Positions 46,208 through 56,464 of a stretch of DNA of 64,000 nucleotides are shown here, piece by piece; positions within the stretch are counted from its first letter, which is position 1; every line of letters starts with the position of its first letter. A program made the translations under genes and the position numbers. This DNA is from Omphalotus guepiniiformis. Its lineage: Eukaryota; Basidiomycota; Agaricomycetes; Agaricales; Omphalotaceae. The notes below the pieces were generated by a model, which saw only the letters and a program-made list of their open reading frames with translations, ran no database searches and had not been told where the DNA came from. The stretch is from positions 1,612,001 through 1,676,000 of the forward strand of contig JAQOOI010000076.1 in assembly GCA_028554645.1 (NCBI GenBank). The letters run 5' to 3'.

Positions 46208-49200
46208 ATGTCTCATGACCCTCTTCAGTTACTTCGTGAAGCGCTTACATCGGAGGCGTTTAGCGCTATCGAACTGATTCTGCAGGGTCTTGCAGGCCGT
46301 GTCGCGGCTGCAGAATCCCTTGCCAGTGCTGCACAGAGCCAGGTTGTTTCGATGGCAGATCTACAGAATGTCCTCCAATCAGCCATGTCCAATGCGCAGA
46401 TCACTGTTCAACCCCCACCCGCAGGTCAGGCTGCCAGACCAAACGTACTTCGTGTTACTCTTCCTACTTTCAGTGGGCGTCGTCTCGAGAATGTTCGGTC
46501 CTTCCTGGAACTTCTGGATGACCAGCTGCGAGCTAATCATATCCAGCAAACGGAATGGACGAGTTCTGTTTCAGGCCTGTTGAGGGATAATGCTCAAACC
46601 TGGTATATAGCGATGAAGCGGCGGGATGGCAACCAACCACTTACTTGGGATCAATTCAGGCAAGGATTGCTTGCCGAATTTGACTCTCCCATTCGCGTTG
46701 ATGAAATTCGGGCAAGTCTTCAGAGCCTGCGATACTCCGGTAACGTCTCTAACTATATCCTACGTTTCCAGAATCTGGAGATGCAGGTTAGCGACACTGA
46801 TATGACGTTCGGAGATAGAAGATTTTACTTCATTAAAAACCTTCCCCAGGATCTTGCTGTTCATATTCAGAAAGCCCAGCCCACAGGGATGGCTGCTGTA
46901 TACGAGGCTGCTCGATTTTGGGAGCAGCTTCACTCTCCTACCTCGCAATCAACCACTCATGGTAAACATCCTCCTCGACATTCAAAACCCTCTTCTAATC
47001 ATCTATCTGCAGTATCTTTCCCATCAGTGGCTACCGAGAATACAACTGCTGTCTTACCGAGCACTGCTCCAGCTCCAATGGACTTGGATAATTTCGAAGT
47101 GCGGGCCCCTAAAAAGGACAAATCCCAGGTACGGTGTTACAACTGTGACTGTTTCGGACATTACTCTAATGAGTGTCCTCGCCCTCGCAAGAACCCAAAG
47201 TCCAATTCTCATACAACCCAACGCTCGGGCCGTTCAACTTCGCATATGTTGAATCTCGAAATTCTTGAGGAACCTGTTGAAGACGAGTATGAGTTACAAT
47301 ATCCTGAAGGAGAAGTGAGCGAGAGCGAAGACGAAGAATCTGTTAAGGAGGAAGAAGAACGAGAGATGGTGGAATCGTTCCTAATGGAACAGGAGGGTCC
47401 AATGGAAGAAGGCTTACCAGTGTATGCTACCTATGTTGCTCGACGACAACCTCGTCTTGGTGTTTTGCCGCTGGCCTGGCGTGAAGCAGATACAATCATC
47501 GACAGTGGTTCTCCAAACAACTATATCCGTTGTTCACTCGCAAAATTGATCAAAGCCGAGTTCTTCCCAATTACTCCACAAAGGGTAACAGGTGCCGGTT
47601 TCACAGTCGTAAACTGGTTTGCAAAGTTTGCACTAAAAGTCGGACATATAAAACAAGACCTTTGCACTTATGTCCTAAACGAGAGTGCTAGCTTCAGTCA
47701 TGATCTGGTACTTGGTTGTAATTGGATGAAGCAGTGCAAAGCCTATCCTAACTGGTCTAATAATGGGTACGAAATCACGTCACCAAAAACACATTCGACG
47801 ATTATGATCAAAGCCAAATACATACCTTCGCAAGTCAAAAATCAGCCGATGAATTGTATGGAAATTCTGTCCAGTTCTGATGATGATGAGAAGAATGAGG
47901 AAGACAAGGAGCCTAAAAAGAAGAAGTTTGGGGCGAAGTTAAGCAAGCTGGGAATGAAGCTGAAAGAAAAGTGTAAGAAGAAGTTTCCCAAAATTTTTCG
48001 AGAGAAGGTTGGTGACCCACCGGATTGTCGATGGAATCTTCATATTGACACCGGAGAACATCCACCCATTAAAATACAGGGACGACCTCATTCTCCACCT
48101 GAACAGGACACTATTCGAGAGTTCGTTGATCAGGGTCTAAAAGATGGAGTTATTGAAGAATCAGACTCGCCTTGGTCTGCACCCTTGATCCTAGTACCCA
48201 AAACAGACGGAACTACTCGAGTTTGCGTCGACTTCCGTGCGCTAAACCGCATCACTCGGCGCAATGCATATCCACTTCCTCATATTGATGAATGCTATCA
48301 AAATCTATCAGGAGCAGTCTACTTTACCACATTGGATTTGCGTACTGGCTACTGGCAGATTCGTATTGACGATGCCTCAAAACCAAAGACGGCTTTCACC
48401 TGTCGTTATGGACATCATCAGTTCCGAGTCATGCTGTTTGGGCTCTGTAACGCACCCGCTCTCTTCCAAACAATGATGAATGACATTCTACGTGAGTTCA
48501 TTGATCATTGTGTAATGGTTTATTTGGATGACATTGTCATTTATTCTCGCTCCTGGAACGATCATCTTCATGATGTGTTGGCGGTGATGGAAAAACTGGA
48601 AACAAATGATTTAGTGCTACGCGAGGACAAATGTCAATGGGCGACAAACGAAATCCTTTATCTGGGGCACATTGTTACTGGAACAGGTATACGTCCCAAC
48701 CCCGAGAAGATTTCGACTATATTGTCTTGGCCTACTCCAGCAGATGTAACTGCGGTTCGTGGATTCTTGAACATTGCTGGTTACTACCGTCGTTTTGTTC
48801 AGAACTTCGTGCGTACTGCTGGACCCATGTATGATCTCTTGCATGGTTCACTGAAAAAGCGTCAAGCCATTATCTGGACTGCTGAATGTGAAAAGGCCTT
48901 TCGTACATTAAAACGGAAACTTACGTCTTCTCCAGTTCTTGCTCATCCTACACCTTGGTGTTTGTTCATTATCGATACCGATGCTTCTGATGAATGCATA
49001 GGAGGTGTCCTTCAACAAAGCCAGGAGGCTTGGAAGTTTCTGGAGGAGGAGAAGGATCATCGTAAGGATTTAGAACGATTCAAGTTCAAACAAAAAGACT
49101 TACGGACAATAGCTTTCGAATCTCGAAGGTTGACCGCTACTGAACGGCGATACTCAGCTCAAGAACGCGAAATGCTAGCAGTTGTCTACATGCTTCAGAA

Positions 49201-50800
49201 GTTTCGAGGATATATTGAAGGTTCTCCCATTGTGGTACGCAGTGATCATGAATCCTTGAAATATTTCCTAACACAAAAACATCTCGGTCGTCGCTTGACT
49301 CGATTTGCTGATGACATTGCGCATTTCGATGTGCAGATTCAGTATCGCCCAGGTCATGCTCAGGTTGCTGCAGATGCCTTGTCACGTCGCGAGGATCTTC
49401 CCAAAGTCACCAAGGAGGAAACATATCAACCATTGTTCGCATTTCCTATGGAAGAAACTACAGTGGATAGGGAACAACAGTTCGAAATGACTTTCGACAC
49501 CCTTGCGAGTTACGAAAAACGACTCCGTAATGGTGCTGACCCAGCTCTCATTGGAACTGGAAAATATTCCCTTTCCCGTAATCTTCTGTTCAAGGATATT
49601 AGTGAAACAGACGAGCCACAAATGGTGGTGGTACCTACATCACTTGACTCAGCTGTTGACACCATTCGAACTCTCCATACCGATCTCGGTCATCTAGGTA
49701 TTCAAGCGGTATTGGATGCCCTTCGTCCTCGAGTTTGGTTCCCTTATATGACAGAGCTTGTAGAACGAGTCCTGGGTACCTGTGACAATTGTCAGTTCAC
49801 AAAGCGAGAAGGAAAAGTTGTCCAACCTCTCCATCCACTTCCCCGAGTTGATGTTGCAGACCTCTGGTCGTTCGATTTTATAGGACCGTTACCTGAAACA
49901 AAAAATGGTAATCGGTATCTATTAACCGCTATGGACCTCGGGACTGACTATACCTATGCAGTACCACTTGTACGTCGTTCAGCCGAAGCCGTCATTTCCC
50001 TGCTTCGTACCATCATCTCCACCTATGGAAAACCAAAGTCAGTTCTAACCGATAATGGAGAAGAGTTTATGTCCTACCAATTCCAAAACTACCTCCAACG
50101 TCTTGGAATCACTCACTTACACACTACTCCCTACCATCCTCAGACCAACGGACGACTCGAGAAGTTCAATGACACCTGTGTTCAAATCTTAGCCCGATTC
50201 ACAGCTCCGGATAGGCAGAATGAGTGGGATGAATATGTACCTGATGCGTTACTTGCTCATCGAGCGCATACGAACCGAAGCTTGGGACATTCACCTATGT
50301 TCATGGTGTATGGACGAGAGCCAACACTTCCTCATGATTCTGTCTATAACATTATCAGAATCCCTCCTACCGATAAAGAAATCGAAGACTTACAAAACAA
50401 ACGCCTCGCATATGTGCAGGACTTGGAGAAATTCCGAACCGAAGCAAATGATAAAGGGCTAGCGCTATTGGAAAAAGCTGCTGCAGAAAGAGAGGCCTCT
50501 TATCACGAAAGAGGGCTTGGAGTAGGAGACCTGGTGAAAAGGATAAACGAACGTCAGTCGAAACTCCACCCCCGATGGGATGGTCCTTTCATAATTCGAG
50601 ATGTAACTGACAAAAACACTTACCAGTTGATGACCCGAAATGGGTACATCCTGAAACACCTTTACAACGGGGAACGACTTCGAAGATATTACTCTACCTC
50701 TCAGCCAGAATCAAAGCTCTGGTATGCTTCTGCCAACCTACAGCGAAAGGACGCGGAAAGAAGAAAGAGAATCCAAGCGGAAGGACGAAGCAGTAGGTGA
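46208..50800 (+). CDS. Gypsy Gag-Pol polyprotein (1530 aa)
   Basis: A single open frame. I start it at the first ATG (46208); the frame is open upstream to a GTG at 46133. Domains in order: Gag capsid-type helices (residues about 70-250), CCHC zinc knuckle (CYNCDCFGHYSNEC, about 310), retropepsin (TIIDSGSPNNYIR, about 430), reverse transcriptase (FTTLDLRTGYWQIRIDD, MLFGLCNAPALFQ, YLDDIVIYSRS at about 772), RNase H (IIDTDASDECIGGVLQQ), integrase zinc finger (HTDLGHLGIQ...CDNCQFTK, about 1160) and core (WSFDFIGPLP, VLTDNGEEF, HPQTNGRLEKFND). Gag and Pol are fused in one frame, so no frameshift signal is needed. A Lys-rich acidic linker sits between protease and RT. Confidence 0.97.
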   Translation: MSHDPLQLLREALTSEAFSAIELILQGLAGRVAAAESLASAAQSQVVSMADLQNVLQSAMSNAQITVQPPPAGQAARPNVLRVTLPTFSGRRLENVRSFLELLDDQLRANHIQQTEWTSSVSGLLRDNAQTWYIAMKRRDGNQPLTWDQFRQGLLAEFDSPIRVDEIRASLQSLRYSGNVSNYILRFQNLEMQVSDTDMTFGDRRFYFIKNLPQDLAVHIQKAQPTGMAAVYEAARFWEQLHSPTSQSTTHGKHPPRHSKPSSNHLSAVSFPSVATENTTAVLPSTAPAPMDLDNFEVRAPKKDKSQVRCYNCDCFGHYSNECPRPRKNPKSNSHTTQRSGRSTSHMLNLEILEEPVEDEYELQYPEGEVSESEDEESVKEEEEREMVESFLMEQEGPMEEGLPVYATYVARRQPRLGVLPLAWREADTIIDSGSPNNYIRCSLAKLIKAEFFPITPQRVTGAGFTVVNWFAKFALKVGHIKQDLCTYVLNESASFSHDLVLGCNWMKQCKAYPNWSNNGYEITSPKTHSTIMIKAKYIPSQVKNQPMNCMEILSSSDDDEKNEEDKEPKKKKFGAKLSKLGMKLKEKCKKKFPKIFREKVGDPPDCRWNLHIDTGEHPPIKIQGRPHSPPEQDTIREFVDQGLKDGVIEESDSPWSAPLILVPKTDGTTRVCVDFRALNRITRRNAYPLPHIDECYQNLSGAVYFTTLDLRTGYWQIRIDDASKPKTAFTCRYGHHQFRVMLFGLCNAPALFQTMMNDILREFIDHCVMVYLDDIVIYSRSWNDHLHDVLAVMEKLETNDLVLREDKCQWATNEILYLGHIVTGTGIRPNPEKISTILSWPTPADVTAVRGFLNIAGYYRRFVQNFVRTAGPMYDLLHGSLKKRQAIIWTAECEKAFRTLKRKLTSSPVLAHPTPWCLFIIDTDASDECIGGVLQQSQEAWKFLEEEKDHRKDLERFKFKQKDLRTIAFESRRLTATERRYSAQEREMLAVVYMLQKFRGYIEGSPIVVRSDHESLKYFLTQKHLGRRLTRFADDIAHFDVQIQYRPGHAQVAADALSRREDLPKVTKEETYQPLFAFPMEETTVDREQQFEMTFDTLASYEKRLRNGADPALIGTGKYSLSRNLLFKDISETDEPQMVVVPTSLDSAVDTIRTLHTDLGHLGIQAVLDALRPRVWFPYMTELVERVLGTCDNCQFTKREGKVVQPLHPLPRVDVADLWSFDFIGPLPETKNGNRYLLTAMDLGTDYTYAVPLVRRSAEAVISLLRTIISTYGKPKSVLTDNGEEFMSYQFQNYLQRLGITHLHTTPYHPQTNGRLEKFNDTCVQILARFTAPDRQNEWDEYVPDALLAHRAHTNRSLGHSPMFMVYGREPTLPHDSVYNIIRIPPTDKEIEDLQNKRLAYVQDLEKFRTEANDKGLALLEKAAAEREASYHERGLGVGDLVKRINERQSKLHPRWDGPFIIRDVTDKNTYQLMTRNGYILKHLYNGERLRRYYSTSQPESKLWYASANLQRKDAERRKRIQAEGRSSR

Positions 50801-50866
50801 ATGCTTTGCTGGCAAAAATCAAAACTCCGCACCGTTGCCGGAGCAACCAGCTTAACGAGGGGATAA

Positions 50867-51207
50867 TGTTGTATGATACACTGATATATTCGGTTTGGTA
50901 TTGTTTGTTAACGGCCTTGAGTATTTTCGCCCTGTCTCACCCTGTCTCACTTTGACTCTAACTCTCTGAAAAACTCGTATCTTCTGACTGCAGGGATTGG
51001 TCATTTATTGTCATATTCTGACTCCCCATAGCTCATTATGACTTGTACAATATATTTTGGTATCCACAAAAATCTTGGGAGTGTAATACGTGTCTTACTT
51101 TAAAAGTGTATAAATAGGCTGTAAAGTTACCACACGAAATCAGAATTCTCTTGTTGTGTTCTCCATCTGTCCGTTTTCAGATCCGGCGAGTACACGGCAA
51201 AACCTCA
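50867..51207 (+). repeat. 3' LTR of the Gypsy element
   Basis: 341 bp. It differs from the 5' LTR at four sites: three near its start, one beside the TATA box. Confidence 0.95.
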
Positions 51208-51828
51208 GACTCGCGACCAGTTACCTCCACGTGAGCATATTTGGAGACATCCAAATCTGGTTTGTTTGCGCAACAAACACAGATGCTCATTGTGGAGGGA
51301 CTGGTCCAAACAGTCGTCACATTGGCGGGGTCACGGTTTGTGACTTTGGACTTCAAAAAATTCTGGCTTTTAACTTGTAAAAAAAAGTTCCTGAGTGACC
51401 TATATCATTCGCCGTTTCTCGTCGAGCTGAACACAAAAGTCTATATCATAAAAATATGAATGTTTTGACCCCGCAAAGTGATACTGTCAGCCCATCAAAC
51501 ACACTAAATACACTTGACCTAAGCGTGGGAGCCACACCAGGCTCCCTCGTTTCTTTCAAGTCGGGCACGAAAATACCTTGAAAAAAAAATTTTTTTGACA
51601 CCTATCTCATTTGAATCAGTGTTCTTCAAAACGCATAAATCTCGTGCTCTCAAGAATACAAAAAATTCGAAGTTCTGAGCCTAAGTCCAATGTCACAAAG
51701 CCGCGCCTGCCAAAATGGCTACCGTTTAGACCAGCCGTTTCTTCGAAACGCTTCTCGGACTGTCGGTCCGAGTATGCCATGTGGCATAGTTTCTAAGACA
51801 CGTGCTGGTCGCGAGCCTAGTGGTTAAC

Positions 51829-53607
51829 CGGTTACAGCTGGTTATATTCTGCTTGCAGTGGTTCGCCACAATCTTATCTGCTCACTGCTCTGAGCTCTCT
51901 TTCTTATCTCGGATGAAATTGTAATTCGTCCAATGCTTGTTAGTCAAAAATCGGGTCAACAGTGTTTCCTTATAACTTCACCGTGTCACTGTCAGAACCC
52001 TGAAACCAAAGGAAAGGACAATTTCATCCAGTGGCAAGGTGCAGACTCGGAGGGTTCGATTTGAATCACTGCAAGGATGGGTTGGTAATGAATGAATTCA
52101 TTGAATCGGTAACCGGTTCATGAAAGATTACAATGTAACACTTTCTTGTGCGCTCACCCAGCGCCGAGACTTGGTAGGACTTGGTTCATTGACTGAAGTG
52201 ATGGTGGTGAACTTCGAAGGGTCTACACCCTACGCTAAGTTTACTGTTTCGGTATCAGCAAACAATCGTGAACATTGAAGTTCTCTCAGTATCAGACCAT
52301 CCGTCGATATGTAAACCAATCCATATAATATGATATATGTTACAAAAATATACACAATCAATCAATCAATCAAATGAGCAAAGGGCTACATATTATACAT
52401 ATACGCTGGACTGACTCGGGATGTCCAACTCTAAAAGTCAAGAAAAAACGCGATAGCGATAGTGACAAGTGATGGATGTTGAGGTAGTCCGTGGTCTGGT
52501 GGGGAAGTGGAATTGAATGTGGATGGAGGGTGGTACATGCGATGTGTTGGTATTGTTGTCGTTGTTGTGAGTGATGATAAATAGTTGGAGAGAATGAATG
52601 TAGATAAGTAAAAGAAGCGACTGCAACTTGAATAGACCAAGTGAAATAAATACGAGAAACAGAGGAGACGAGAGTAGCCAGAAATTGGAATGAGTGATGA
52701 ATTGAATCGGTGCGTGTGTATGTAACACACAGTTGACGAAAATGGAGGGCTTTAACCCAAGGTTGAAGGCGGAGAAAACACAAGTCGGGCAAGCTCAGGG
52801 CAAGCTTCCGAGCTCTATGCATCTCAACCTTTCCACTGCTCGCGCATTCTCCGCCTGAAGACCAATCCAATCTAATCTCCGCAACGCATAACTTGACGGC
52901 CGCAAACCAACGGCTACCAACGGCCATCGGTAGCGGTCGATCCCACGTTGCAGTATACATACAGTGCTACCCCGGCCCCTTCGGCCCTATACATGGACAT
53001 GATGGACGTGCACTGCACTGCTCGTAGGACCGAAACGACCGGCCGTACCTGGGGCTACCTGAGGCAACCTGAGGCAACCGGAAACCGTTCCGCACAAGTG
53101 GCAGGCATCTCGCACTTCTTGCCACGAATGCGTTCGCCGTTCGTGGTTTGGGTAAGCGATTGGTTGGTTGCGAGGGAAGGAATTTCGATCCGAGTGAAAC
53201 CTGTATGAGATAGGACCGGGGAGGAGATGAAACTGGGAGACTGCCGTTACGACACGGTCTGAAGCAAGCAAGCAAGCGTAGATGAATGAATGAATGAATG
53301 AATGATGCGCGGTGAGCGGTAAGTTCATGCGGTAGAACCGCGAGCCGCTAGGGCACGATGTGATGTGATATGGTGGGTGATGTGAAGTGTACTGAGTGTA
53401 GATCGGATAAGATTCGGTGGGTGAGTGTCAAGCGAGGTGAAGGGGAGAAAGGAATCAGGACGAGCGGGGTGAGAGTGTAATATGTTTCGACTTTCGAGTT
53501 TCGTGGCAGCACAAGTCGCAACATCATCCAAAACGTCGATGGACAGATAGATAGATACGTGATCAACGATCACTGCCAATGGCGACCTAGCGTACTACAA
53601 GGAAATC
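51829..53607. other. Intergenic, no supported gene
   Basis: Microsatellites only: (AATC)n at about 52356-52373 and (GAAT)n at about 53283-53304. The longest frame (52370-52960, minus, 196 codons) is low complexity and unlike the coding style of neighbouring genes. Confidence 0.5.
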
Positions 53608-53864
53608 ATCAGCCTCTGGAAAAAAAACACCCAAGAGACGAGGTCAAGCCTAAGCTTCAAGGACTGAACTTACCTCTCCGAAACCGACCTCCCAAACGAC
53701 GTAAACTTGCCCACCGCATACGTCGACGCGGCGGCTAGAGATAAGAACCCCACAATAGCATATATCTTGACGAATTTGGGGGTACTTTCTTTTCCTGCCC
53801 AGACGTCGGCAGCGGAGAGTGTGGTGGGGTCTTCGTAGAGTCTGATTGTAGCGCGCATCGTCAT
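53608..53864 (-). CDS. Small single-pass membrane protein, unknown (about 65 aa)
   Basis: Exon 1 is 53864-53674 and a short second exon ends near 53608 (or, with an alternative acceptor at 53594-53596, near 53570). Residues: ADVWAGKESTPKFVKIYAIV, then a hydrophobic segment IYAIVGFLSLAAASTYAVG, then a basic C-terminus. The start is the ATG at 53864; an in-frame TTG at 53888 is not preferred. Size and layout recall small mitochondrial inner-membrane subunits, but I cannot assign one. Confidence 0.5.
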
Positions 53865-54859
53865 GGGTGTGCTTTGGTTAACGTTCAAAGGTTAAGAAGA
53901 AGTGAAAGCGAGATGGGGGATGGGTAGAAGTGAAAGTGGAAGTGGAAGAGAGAGAGAGGATGTTATGTTGTTGCCCTTTTTGTACTGAAACGAAGAATGT
54001 GATTTCTTCGATTTCTTCGGAGACGCGTGACCTCGCTAGATTGAGCGAGGGGAGCTAAACGGTACAGATCTTTGTTCTGTGTCCCTGTGTCAGTATGTAT
54101 GTATAACAACAAGTACCGAGTTACTTAGACTCGGTAACTCTGAGACGTTGACCAGTGTAACAAGAGAAATGAAAATGGGAAATGCCAGGAGAGATTACTC
54201 TCAATTTATATCCAACAAAAGAATCAGATTGCACAGCTCCACTCTCTTGTCCGATTCCCGCTGTTCTGCCCAGTGCCTGACAGTAGTAACCCCGTACGTA
54301 TAGTAAGTAAATCTCCGTGATAATCAGATAAAAGTGCGAACAAGTTGGGACATAGTTGTACGTGTATTGGGAAGAATACCCCCGGTCCGTTAAAATAAGA
54401 ACCATAGCGTGCGGCACGGTAATCAATGAAGGACTTCTTCGACTTGCGGTCACTTTGGACCTTGTCCAATCCGAGTTGGATGGCGATGCAGGCGCCTACC
54501 ATTCGCGTTTATCGGGATTCGGCGATATCTCTCTGCAACCTGCCAGCAAGGTGCCAGCATTCAGAGTCGGTGATTTTACCATCGTCGACGGATTACAATT
54601 CTAGCTTACCTCCGATATCTCGGAAGAATTTCTAGGATCTTCGAATTCGCATGTGTATGCCAGCGACCACCGCAAGTCTGAACGGAGTACGGACAAAGGT
54701 CGGGTTACTCAAGTACGCCAAGCTGTTTTCGACCTGGAATTCATGACGAGTGCACGTGAAATGGGGGAAGATGAAGGTGAGATGGAAGGTGAAGGAGATG
54801 CAGCGCGGAGGAAGATTTACAGGAGGTGAGTCCGTGCTCGTTACTCGGTGGGCAGAATC
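53865..54859. other. Intergenic, no supported gene
   Basis: The plus-strand stretch 54650-54830 encodes an acidic piece (REMGEDEGEMEGEGDAARRK) that looks coding-like, but it lacks a start and partner exons. Confidence 0.4.
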
Positions 54860-55740
54860 TTGATATCAACTCTCCTAGGTTCACACACGAAGCAACGACT
54901 GCGCTTTACGCATATTTCCGTCAGGACGTATTCGATCGTTGGGTTGACCAAGCTCAAGTCATCCTCGAGATAAACTGACAGCATTCCGGCAAGCTCAGTC
55001 CACCGAAGGATTACTATGGCTTCACTTGTCGGACCTCGACGGCGATTGCAACTTGCGCCGAGACAGCTTGAATCGTGAAATTTCTGCACTTGGCGAGTTC
55101 ATCTTTAAGATTCAAGCTCAGTGAGCGGCCCCGGATGCTCCTGTTGTCACAATCGGATCTATTAATACTAAATGACAAATACCTAGGTAGTGGTCAGATA
55201 TCAAGTACTCGAAAGAATGGGGATACACACCCTCTCATGCAGCATTCTATCACACTATATCTAAGCAGTCATTTGGGCCTGGAAGGTGAGCACTCTCTGA
55301 CGAGTATATTCTTCCTTCTTTACAAGCTGACCCATAGAATTAATCAAAGCGTACTATTCTCAAGCGGCAATGTGGGCTCACCAAGATCTCTTCGTGCAGA
55401 GTTCTACCACGATTTTTGCACAATTCAATATCGCTCAAAAGTTGTTTCCAGTCGGTATACATCTTCTTCCAGAATCCCAATGATAGTAATGGTTCTCGAC
55501 GTCCCACTGAATTGCGAAGATGAAATAGACTATCGCCGAACATGTTATGGTCCACCTTCAACCTAAGAAGACTTCATCAGTCACTATATAGAGCACTATC
55601 GAACTCTTGGACTTCACTCGTGTATTTTCGACTGCCACCTGATCCTAATTTCCCGGTTGGCTGGGAGAAGCTCGTTCTCTTTTGCATCCTTTATTACTTT
55701 CTCGAGGTATCATTATCTCCAATTTGCACATTCCCATCGT
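54860..55740 (-). pseudogene. Unknown repeated gene, copy 2 (fragment)
   Basis: Inverted copy of 44160-45005. Pieces: LEKVIKDAKENELLPANREI, MFGDSLFHLRNSVGRREP, LSLGFWKKMYTDWKQLLSD and NRGRTLHEEIL, then a segment matching INSMGQLVKKEEYTRQRVL at about 55340-55270. The intron-like gaps lie at the same places as in copy 1, so the copies arose from genomic DNA and not by retroposition. The frame is interrupted. Confidence 0.6.
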
Positions 55741-56464
55741 GATACATACTTCTGAGTCACTACAGGCAAGGATACAGCATCGCATTTCCGAAGTTATTAT
55801 CTTGATACAAGGAACTACCAGCTCGACTGTGCGCCAAACACGACTCTATGGGTAGCCCAGAAACGCTGAAGGCCGCACTAGCTTGTAAATGAGTCACCCC
55901 CCATCTTTCCCCCCAGGCTCTCCCCCAAAGTATGGTGTATGTATATCAGAGCATTTGCATTTGCATTCGTACGTAAAGTGCTGTAAAAGAACAAGAGCAG
56001 ATACTAGCGCGAGTCCGTGAAAAAGACTAGAAAACGAGAACGAGAAACAAAGAATGACGACGGGTTGGAACGTGCATGTACATGTATGTATATACGTAGC
56101 CTAAGGAATGGGAAGTGAGTTGGTAAGATACACCGACACTGTTAACAAGGATGGAGGGAAAAAAACGGAAATATGCAAGAATGGACAAGTAAAACGATGC
56201 AGTATACTGCGTCAGAAACGGTGAAAAAAGAGAGAACAGATGAAAAGGAAAGAAAAAAATAATGAAGGACAAGAGATCTAACGAAACACATACACACCAG
56301 ACGTTGAAGGACTAGCCCGCAAGTCCCAAGTCATAGATCGATCTTCCTACCACTCCTACTCCTACTCCTACTCACTTGTTCATTGTGTTCATAACCAACG
56401 CGAACCCCCCCTTCCCTCCCCCTCCCACCCACGTACGACCCGCGATTCCGCAAACCTGTTCTTC
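55741..56464. other. Intergenic; 3' flank of the F-BAR gene
   Basis: No coding evidence. A (TCCTAC)n-type simple repeat is at about 56350-56371. Confidence 0.45.

Larger units (their letters stand above)
45689..51207 (+). mobile_element. Intact Ty3/Gypsy LTR retrotransposon
   Basis: Two 341-bp LTRs (45689-46029 and 50867-51207, TGTTGTATG...AACCTCA) differ at four positions, all transitions. Target duplication is GACT (45685-45688 and 51208-51211), or AGACT if the terminal A is counted. Internally there is one uninterrupted Gag-Pol frame, and a polypurine tract (GAGGGGATAA, 50857-50866) precedes the 3' LTR. No chromodomain is seen. All catalytic motifs look intact, so the element could still be active. 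Confidence 0.97.
45674..51828. mobile_element. hAT-like non-autonomous element, split by a Gypsy insertion
   Basis: Terminal inverted repeats TAGACTCGCGACCAG (left; 45683-45688 continuing at 51208) and TAGGCTCGCGACCAG (right, as the reverse complement of 51805-51819) are flanked by direct repeats GTGGTTAAC (45674-45682 and 51820-51828). Without the Gypsy insert the element is about 620 bp and has no transposase frame. The 8-9-bp duplication and the TAG-starting ends fit the hAT superfamily, though the TIR is not a close match to any named element. Confidence 0.7.

Noticed and set aside
52050..52075. B-box-like GGGTTCGATTTG as a possible tRNA
   Set aside because: No A box at tRNA distance and no T-arm pairing.
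52370..52960. 196-codon open frame on the minus strand
   Set aside because: It is low complexity (His, Ser, Thr, Tyr runs), overlaps other open frames in the same region, has no domain, and includes microsatellite sequence.
53865..53888. Longer start for the small membrane protein
   Set aside because: The codon at 53888 is TTG; the first ATG in frame is at 53864.
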